Shown here: positions 15,401-20,147 of the stretch, piece after piece
Layout: every line of letters begins with the position of its first letter
How positions within the stretch are numbered: the first letter of the stretch is position 1
NCBI GenBank assembly: GCA_021604825.1
Contig: BQJS01000081.1
Span: forward strand, 1-20,147
Direction of reading: 5' to 3'
From: Phycisphaerae bacterium
GTDB lineage: Bacteria; Planctomycetota; Phycisphaerae; UBA1845
Length of the DNA stretch: 20,147 bases
The notes under the pieces: model-generated
Database searches by the model: none
What the model was told of the DNA's origin: nothing
The model's input: only the letters and a program-made list of their open reading frames with translations
Position numbers and translations under genes: made by a program

Positions 15401-16513
15401 TTAGTTGGTCGAAAGTTGTGAGCGGTCACCTGTTTCCGGGTCGATGACGAGCAGGCCTTCATAGTTGGCATCGATCATTACGAGGTGGCCATCGGCGTCC
15501 ACGACAAGATCAACGGGTCGGCCGATCTCAGGACCATCGCCGTTGTCAGGCCCTGAAACAACCGTTCGATTACCCGTGGCCGGATCGATGGCGAAGATCA
15601 CGGAAACGCCGAGTCCGAACGAGCTGTTGGCTTCATCGGCTTCATAAATCGTACCATCTTCTGCCACCGCGATGGCCCTCGGTGGCTGCCCGAAGTCAGG
15701 ACCGGTGCCAACTTCGGTGTCGGCTGGTCCGAATTGGGTGTCCACATTTGAAATGATCGTTTCATCGCCGCTGGTCAGATTAACTTCGACGATGGCGCGT
15801 CGCCCTGCATCGATTACCAATGCGGTGTTACCACCCGAAGGCACAATGTCGGGCACGCTAAAAGTTATGTTTTCAAAATCAACGTCAACGAGTGCGGCCG
15901 CCTGCAGATCAACCCGCGCGATCAGTGGCCCGTCACCACCGCCTGTCACATAGATTGTACCATCTGCCGTCGTGGCGATTCCGCTGAATGAATCCGGGAA
16001 GAAATCATTTGGATCGCTGTCGTCCAATAGGAGCGTTCGATTGCCGGTGGTTGGATCGATGCGAAAGACCAAACGCAACTGGGTAGTGACGAGGAGGCTT
16101 CCATCAGCATCAAGAAAGAGCCTGAGTGGCCGATCCAATTCTGGTCCACTTCCCGCACCGGCTCCGGAAATCAGCGTCGCTGCGCCGGTTGCCCGATTGA
16201 TGCGAACGATACGATCATCGACACTATCTGCACCGATCAAGCTACCGTCGTCATCGAGAATGATTGCGGCCCAATTGTCGACAGCCACGACGGTCCCGCC
16301 GTTATTGCCACCTCCGTTATTGCCGTCGCCATTGTTGGAATCGCCGTTGCTTGAACCATCATTGCCTGAACCATCGTTGTTTGAACCGTCATCGCCTGGA
16401 ATGCTCACTGGTGGCTGACAGCCCAACCCGATGCCGAGAAACAATGCAACAATGAGTGTACTGAATGCGCGAGTTTGAATTGGTGCGCTCGTCAACGAAC
16501 ATCGACTTCCCAT
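15401..16513 (-). CDS. Lipoprotein with low-complexity linker and beta-propeller-like repeats
   Basis: The 370-residue protein has a lipoprotein signal peptide with lipobox LGIGLGC (acylated C32). Residues 40-73 are a linker made of Gly, Asn, Ser and Asp only. The rest is beta-rich with recurrent units of the form 'hxxIDPxTGNRTxxxG' (for example RIDPTTGNRTLL, AIDPATGNRTVV, VIDPETGDRSQL) alternating with 'DGSLxVxD', 'DGTIYVTG' and 'DGHLVMID', consistent with a six- to seven-bladed NHL- or SMP-30-like propeller. Such propellers bind ligands or proteins outside the cytoplasm; enzymatic activity cannot be told. Start: ATG with GGAAG (16525-16521) at 7-nt spacing. It is divergent from the polytopic membrane protein, with a 380-base spacer that holds several palindromes. 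Confidence 0.87.
   Translation of the reverse strand: MGSRCSLTSAPIQTRAFSTLIVALFLGIGLGCQPPVSIPGDDGSNNDGSGNDGSSNGDSNNGDGNNGGGNNGGTVVAVDNWAAIILDDDGSLIGADSVDDRIVRINRATGAATLISGAGAGSGPELDRPLRLFLDADGSLLVTTQLRLVFRIDPTTGNRTLLLDDSDPNDFFPDSFSGIATTADGTIYVTGGGDGPLIARVDLQAAALVDVDFENITFSVPDIVPSGGNTALVIDAGRRAIVEVNLTSGDETIISNVDTQFGPADTEVGTGPDFGQPPRAIAVAEDGTIYEADEANSSFGLGVSVIFAIDPATGNRTVVSGPDNGDGPEIGRPVDLVVDADGHLVMIDANYEGLLVIDPETGDRSQLSTN
16299..16397. repeat. 15-bp coding minisatellite in the lipoprotein linker
   Basis: Degenerate 15-bp units run in phase: 16299-16313 and 16314-16328 (both beginning ccgttattgcc), then 16338-16352, 16353-16367, 16368-16382 and 16383-16397 (gaaccatcattgcct and variants). Each unit encodes five residues of the Gly/Asn/Ser/Asp linker on the - strand, so copy number changes would lengthen or shorten it without frameshift. 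Confidence 0.7.
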
Positions 16514-16554
16514 GGCATTTCTTCCTTTTCAATTATTGGCGACTGAATTCTGAC

Positions 16555-16570
16555 CGGGTTATTTAACCCG
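16555..16570. promoter_or_regulatory. 16-bp palindrome upstream of the lipoprotein gene
   Basis: CGGGTTATTTAACCCG has 7-bp perfect arms around a central TT and lies 42 bases upstream of the lipoprotein ATG (16513). Its length and centre fit a dimeric repressor operator; it could also form a small hairpin. No other evidence. Confidence 0.4.
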
Positions 16571-16824
16571 AGGCGTGCCATCGGGGCAACAGGAATCACC
16601 TGCGAGTGAGCTCAACTGAAAGGCCGGATCGGATCAATTGTGTCAATAATTACTCGGGATCGACCGGTACGCGCTTGACTCGGCCAATTCGCGACATACA
16701 AATGAATAGTCGGTGTAGTCGTTGCGCTCATCATCCATTCGCAAACGCCATTATATCCTTCATTCATTTCTGCGCAATTCACCGCCTGTTGCTTTGACGC
16801 TGCATTTTGATGTTTCCTGACTCT
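16571..16824. other. Divergent intergenic region
   Basis: This is the middle of the 380-base spacer between the lipoprotein and the polytopic membrane protein. No gene is convincing: an open frame at 16606-16797 lacks a ribosome site and shows no domain-like composition. A TTGACG at 16794-16799 has no good -10 at normal spacing. Confidence 0.4.
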
Positions 16825-16860
16825 CGATGTTCCATGACATCGCGCGGTACCGTACCGCGC
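16825..16860. promoter_or_regulatory. Two abutting inverted repeats before the membrane protein gene
   Basis: CGATGT (16825-16830) and ACATCG (16837-16842) flank a 6-nt centre; directly adjoining and sharing G16842, GCGCGGTAC (16842-16850) and GTACCGCGC (16852-16860) form a 9-bp perfect inverted repeat around one base. The pair ends 33 bases before the ATG at 16894. An operator for a dimeric regulator, or a structured leader, is plausible. Confidence 0.5.
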
Positions 16861-16893
16861 TCATAGCTCCTAGCCTACAGCGGAGATGCCGCC

Positions 16894-18552
16894 ATGACCC
16901 CCACCTTGCGCGCATGTTCTTCGCCCACCTTGCGATGGTGGGTCCAACGCAACCCGGCATACGTTCTCAGCGCTGCCTGCATAGCGTGGGGAGCGAGAAT
17001 GCTCCTTGTCCCAGATCAGAAACCGCCAGCCGGCGACTTCGTTCTCATCCTCACCACGCTCACCGTGCTCCAGGCATATGAAATGCTCGTGACATCGATT
17101 CTCATCGCGCTGCGTCACAACATTCGAGCGCCCGAAGATCAACCGTCGATCCTGATCATTGGCACGATTTTCTGGACCGGTCCGCTGATCGCAACGATGG
17201 AGATGACAGCCGCCAACCCGACCCTGGGGTTTGCGTTGGCGCTGGGCGCGGTTGCGATTGCGATCGGTGAAGTGATGTGCGTGGCCAAGACGTTCGGTTG
17301 GAAGTTGGGCCGGGCAACCGTCGTTTCAACCTTCGTCTTTTTGTTTATCGTCGCCATGGCGCAACCGGTGCTGCGCGAATCGATGGGCGAGGAGGGCGTC
17401 AACGAAGTTCTGCTGTATGCGCTCTGGTGGGTCGTGGCGGGAGCGATCTTGTTGAGCGGGATGTTTGTTACGCGCGTTGAAGATTTGCGAGTGTGCGGTG
17501 GGCTTGTTGCCGCTGCGGCTGGTGCTGCGATGCTCCATTTGTTTGCGATGAATCATGCCTTCGTTGGTCATGCACGGGCGTTTTATGTTGTGCCAGTGTT
17601 GGCTGCAATCGCCATGGTAGCGCTTCGATTTCGGGAACGGTTCGGCAACCGCGAATGGCTTGGGGCAATCCTTTGTTTGCCGGCGCTTGGTATTGGGTTG
17701 TCGGTGGATCGGTTCTCGAATGCCGTCTCCTTTGATGGTGCGTTTCTCGTCTACGTCGACCCGTTATTCATTGCGTTTATGTTGGCGGGAATTGTCTGGT
17801 GGCGCGGGCACGTTTTGCTTGGCTGGGAATACCTGCGACACGCTGCGGCGATCGTGCTGATTTGGACGGCGACGCGCGGAGCATTCCTGGACTTGGAGCG
17901 ACGCGGGGTGACGTCTGATTTCTTTGGCGATCTGCTCGACAACGGTCAGCAGGGGGTTGGCCTGCTGGTAGCCGCCTGGTATTTGTTTGCGATCGCGTGG
18001 TTTCGCCGCTCGCGGGCACTTTGCGCGGTCGGTTTGATTCTGAACCAAATCGTGATCTCGAAATTGCTTCCCGAAGTGTGGTCTGACTCCGATTTCGTAT
18101 GTGTCGCAACTGCCGGTTGGTCGGCGCTGCTGTTCACGCACGTTGTGGTCAAGCGAATCAGCCTCGCGTGGCGACTGGTTCCGATCACCTTCCTCGTGGT
18201 GGCCGGATGGGCGTTTGTCGTCGAGTCGAATTCAGCTCTTGAAGCGCATATCGCCAAAGTACACTGCGGCGCAATCATCGTCGTATTGATGGCGGCTGGT
18301 TTCGCCATGCCGTGGACGAGATATCGCACCGTCGCGACGGTCATCGCTATCTTCAACGCAATCCCGCACATCATCCATTGGGTCCGACACCATCCCCAAG
18401 GACCAGCCACCACCGTGATCATCACGGGGTTTGCCTTGCTCGCCGTTGCGGCCATGATAAGTTGGAACAAGCAATCGCTGCTGAGCACGGACGAACTGTC
18501 GCCAGAATGCACAGATAGCAGCGATGCAATCGAAAGTGTCGCAGAAGGATGA
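16894..18552 (+). CDS. Polytopic membrane protein of unknown function
   Basis: The 552-residue protein is very hydrophobic, with about 13-15 membrane-spanning segments from residue 22 to about 530, short polar loops and a polar acidic tail (SLLSTDELSPECTDSSDAIES region). I do not recognise a family signature. Several His occur near membrane ends (HLFAMNHAF, HIIHWVRHH) and could be functional, but this is speculative. The last third (from about residue 425) resembles a set of four helices found in small DoxX-like or uncharacterised multi-pass proteins only in general character. Start: ATG with GGAG (16882-16885) at 8-nt spacing. It overlaps the following dioxygenase gene by four bases (ATGA), which suggests translational coupling and a shared function or at least co-expression. 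Palindromes lie just upstream. Confidence 0.85.
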   Translation: MTPTLRACSSPTLRWWVQRNPAYVLSAACIAWGARMLLVPDQKPPAGDFVLILTTLTVLQAYEMLVTSILIALRHNIRAPEDQPSILIIGTIFWTGPLIATMEMTAANPTLGFALALGAVAIAIGEVMCVAKTFGWKLGRATVVSTFVFLFIVAMAQPVLRESMGEEGVNEVLLYALWWVVAGAILLSGMFVTRVEDLRVCGGLVAAAAGAAMLHLFAMNHAFVGHARAFYVVPVLAAIAMVALRFRERFGNREWLGAILCLPALGIGLSVDRFSNAVSFDGAFLVYVDPLFIAFMLAGIVWWRGHVLLGWEYLRHAAAIVLIWTATRGAFLDLERRGVTSDFFGDLLDNGQQGVGLLVAAWYLFAIAWFRRSRALCAVGLILNQIVISKLLPEVWSDSDFVCVATAGWSALLFTHVVVKRISLAWRLVPITFLVVAGWAFVVESNSALEAHIAKVHCGAIIVVLMAAGFAMPWTRYRTVATVIAIFNAIPHIIHWVRHHPQGPATTVIITGFALLAVAAMISWNKQSLLSTDELSPECTDSSDAIESVAEG

Positions 18553-19232
18553 GCCAATTAATGTCACTGGATGATCAGGGATTCACAATCATTGATAACG
18601 TCGTCAGTACAGCCGCATGCGACGAATTGATTGAGAAAATCGACAATCTTGGATCGGCGTCGGCAGGTTCTCGACGACTGCTCGATCACGTTTGGTGCCG
18701 ACAAATCGGAAACCAGATTCAGTCCACGTTGGTTGACCGATTGGTTGTGATAAATCAACTCATACCAGTTCAGTGTACGTACTTTCATAAAACGCCAACA
18801 AGCAATTGGCTTGTGACATGGCATCAGGATCGCAGCATACCCGTTGCAGCTCAACTGGATTCGCCGGGGCTAACGGGGTGGTCTACCAAGGAAGGATTGA
18901 TATTCGTTCACGGAACCGACGAGATTCTTTCGCAGATGATCGCCGTGCGTCTGCATCTCGATGACTCCACGTCAACCAATGGACCGCTTCGTGTTGTTCA
19001 GGGTTCGCATCGCTCAGGTACGCTTTCCGAAAACGAAATCGAGCCAATGCGTCGGGAGCGCGGTGAATCAACGTGCATCGTCCCCAAGGGCGGGGTGCTG
19101 GCAATGCGGCCATTAATCTTGCACGCTTCTTCGAAATCAAAGTCTGAGGAACCGCGCCGCGTATTGCATTTTCTTTTCGGCCCCCAGCGACTTTCGCATG
19201 GACTCTCGTGGGCCTGCATCGGTTCAACCTAA
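18549..19232 (+). CDS. Phytanoyl-CoA dioxygenase (PhyH) family Fe(II)/2-oxoglutarate-dependent oxygenase
   Basis: The 227-residue protein fits the PhyH family by length and order of motifs: an N-terminal DDQGFTIIDNVVS opening (8-20), WHQDR with the iron ligands H92 and D94, the beta strand AVRLHLDDSTSTNGPLRVVQGSHRSG (132-157 as a span), the second iron histidine H192 in LHASS and an arginine (R203 or R204, EPRRVLHF) that would bind 2-oxoglutarate. It should hydroxylate or halogenate a small molecule or lipid; the substrate is unknown. The usual glycine-rich 'GSH' is present at 152-154. Start: the ATG at 18549 overlaps the upstream stop (ATGA); an ATG at 18561 with GAAGGA upstream is an alternative, four residues shorter. 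Its TAA overlaps the convergent gene's TAG at 19229-19232. Confidence 0.88.
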   Translation: MSQLMSLDDQGFTIIDNVVSTAACDELIEKIDNLGSASAGSRRLLDHVWCRQIGNQIQSTLVDRLVVINQLIPVQCTYFHKTPTSNWLVTWHQDRSIPVAAQLDSPGLTGWSTKEGLIFVHGTDEILSQMIAVRLHLDDSTSTNGPLRVVQGSHRSGTLSENEIEPMRRERGESTCIVPKGGVLAMRPLILHASSKSKSEEPRRVLHFLFGPQRLSHGLSWACIGST

Positions 19233-20147
19233 TCGGGTTCCACCGGTTGGACGCCGGCGAGTCTTGCGATGGATACGCACTCCGGCACCATGTTGGCCGC
19301 CTCCAGGTACAGCTCGGCGGCGCGGGTATGGTCGAGTTCGCGTCGGGCAGCATGGCCCTCAACGACCAGCGGCCTTGAATCCCTCCAGCGAGACCAGTTC
19401 AATTCGATGTCGGCTTCCATCGCCGGATCGTCCAACTTGATCCAGTCTTTGCGGGGCTTCGATTGGCTGTTGAGCATTGCGCGGAGATTGTGGGTCAGCG
19501 TTTCCTTATAGAAACTGGCGTGCGTGGCGTAGTCGAGAATCGGCTTGTCGTCGGTGTGCAGTGGGGCGTCTCCGACGAAACGGGCAACCTCCTCTTCGGT
19601 CAACAGAACCGATGCGGCGAGGTCGTATGGATTGGTGATGCCGACTTCCTCCAAATCGTAGTACACGTCGGGAATGGTCATTCGCGATTGCCAATCTTTG
19701 ATGTCGATGTTCAAAGGTTCGGGGGTGCCGATGACCACCACGAAGTAATTCAAAATGTTGCTGAAGTACCAGACGCTCGTGTTGGGGAATACTTCGTGAA
19801 AGGATTGGATCACTATCTTGAGCGCGTCTTCGTCAATACCGGCGACCGGTACCCAGGCGGCAGCGACGCCGTTGGACGTGAGATTCTCTTTGATCAACTC
19901 AAAGCACTCAACGGTGTAAAGATTGCCGTTGTTCTTGTATTGCAAACTCGTCAGATCATCGACAATGGCGTCGTACGGATCCTTCGCCAAATGAAACCAA
20001 CTGCGGGCGTCATCCAGGATGAGCTTGAAGTTACTTTTATATTGGCCGAGACCTTGATCCAACCCCACGCTTCCGTGGTTTTGCCTGAAAAACTGCCGCG
20101 AGGCAGCCGGCACCGCGATTTCGATTTCGACACAGTGTGTTTCGACG
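19229..20147 (-). CDS. Membrane-type spermidine synthase-like protein, C-terminal part (runs off the window)
   Basis: The frame is open from the stop at 19229 to the window end, so the N-terminus is missing; the visible 300 or so residues begin within the methyltransferase-like fold. Visible: HCVEIEIA (the acidic loop that in these enzymes binds the nucleoside), LILDDARSWFHLAKDPYDAIVDDL (the catalytic-side strands, span about 24), NGNLYTVECFELIKENL and NGVAAAWVPVAGI, then HTDDKPILDYAT, a late motif common in fused membrane/spermidine-synthase proteins. The GTG near 20113 is internal, since upstream codons continue the fold. Aminopropyl transfer is possible, but many such planctomycete proteins have unknown substrates. 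The C-terminal 60 residues are helical and may be TPR-like. It converges on the PhyH gene with a four-base stop overlap. Confidence 0.85.
   Translation of the reverse strand, partial: VETHCVEIEIAVPAASRQFFRQNHGSVGLDQGLGQYKSNFKLILDDARSWFHLAKDPYDAIVDDLTSLQYKNNGNLYTVECFELIKENLTSNGVAAAWVPVAGIDEDALKIVIQSFHEVFPNTSVWYFSNILNYFVVVIGTPEPLNIDIKDWQSRMTIPDVYYDLEEVGITNPYDLAASVLLTEEEVARFVGDAPLHTDDKPILDYATHASFYKETLTHNLRAMLNSQSKPRKDWIKLDDPAMEADIELNWSRWRDSRPLVVEGHAARRELDHTRAAELYLEAANMVPECVSIARLAGVQPVEPD

Noticed and set aside
16299..16397. CRISPR-like repeat array
   Set aside because: Units are 15 bp, contiguous without spacers, and in frame with the lipoprotein linker.
16606..16797. 63-residue frame in the divergent spacer
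   Set aside because: No ribosome site or domain; it lies in a region with regulatory palindromes.
17946..18557. 203-residue frame antisense to the membrane protein gene
   Set aside because: Shadow frame; the + strand has a coherent multi-helix protein with a ribosome site and coupling to the next gene.

Overview
This window looks like a chromosomal segment of an uncultured or little-studied planctomycete, probably near the Phycisphaerae. No rRNA or other phylogenetic marker was available, so this rests on gene content. The clues are two large secreted proteins ending in dockerin-like Asp/Asn calcium-loop modules, a run of 'DCNxNxxPDxC' repeats, a sigma-70 factor with a long helix-turn-helix-rich N-terminus, several lipoproteins, and moderate-GC coding sequence with frequent GTG/TTG starts and weak Shine-Dalgarno sites. 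I see no phage, transposase, integrase, CRISPR array, tRNA or rRNA.

Layout. A GTG-started, membrane-anchored coiled-coil protein (136-2124, +) converges on a 730-residue secreted modular protein (2260-4452, -), with a hairpin between them. About 800 bp with no convincing gene follow, ending in a good sigma-70 promoter for a 556-residue sigma factor (5250-6920, +). A small lipoprotein follows (7216-7797, +), then a divergent pair: an inositol-monophosphatase-family phosphatase (7838-8662, -) and a D-3-phosphoglycerate-dehydrogenase-like enzyme (8748-9722, +). Next is a likely + strand operon of a membrane-anchored alpha/beta hydrolase, a DUF971 protein and an LPG-synthase/flippase-type membrane protein (9920-12672).

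A large imperfect palindrome (12712-12787) separates that operon from a 782-residue Pmp-type beta-helix/LamG/dockerin surface protein (12819-15167, -) and a beta-propeller-like lipoprotein with a repeat-encoded linker (15401-16513, -). Divergent from these is a polytopic membrane protein (16894-18552, +), preceded by two abutting inverted repeats and overlapping by ATGA with a PhyH-type Fe(II)/2-oxoglutarate dioxygenase (18549-19232, +). The dioxygenase stop codon overlaps that of a convergent gene, the C-terminal part of a membrane-type spermidine-synthase-like protein that runs off the window end (19229-20147, -).

Most genes are ordinary housekeeping or cell-envelope functions. I found no defence or mobile system. 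The most distinctive items are the helix-turn-helix/sigma fusion with no recognisable region 3, the nested palindrome at 12.7 kb, the paired operator-like palindromes at 16.8 kb, and the loop domain inserted into the flippase-like protein.
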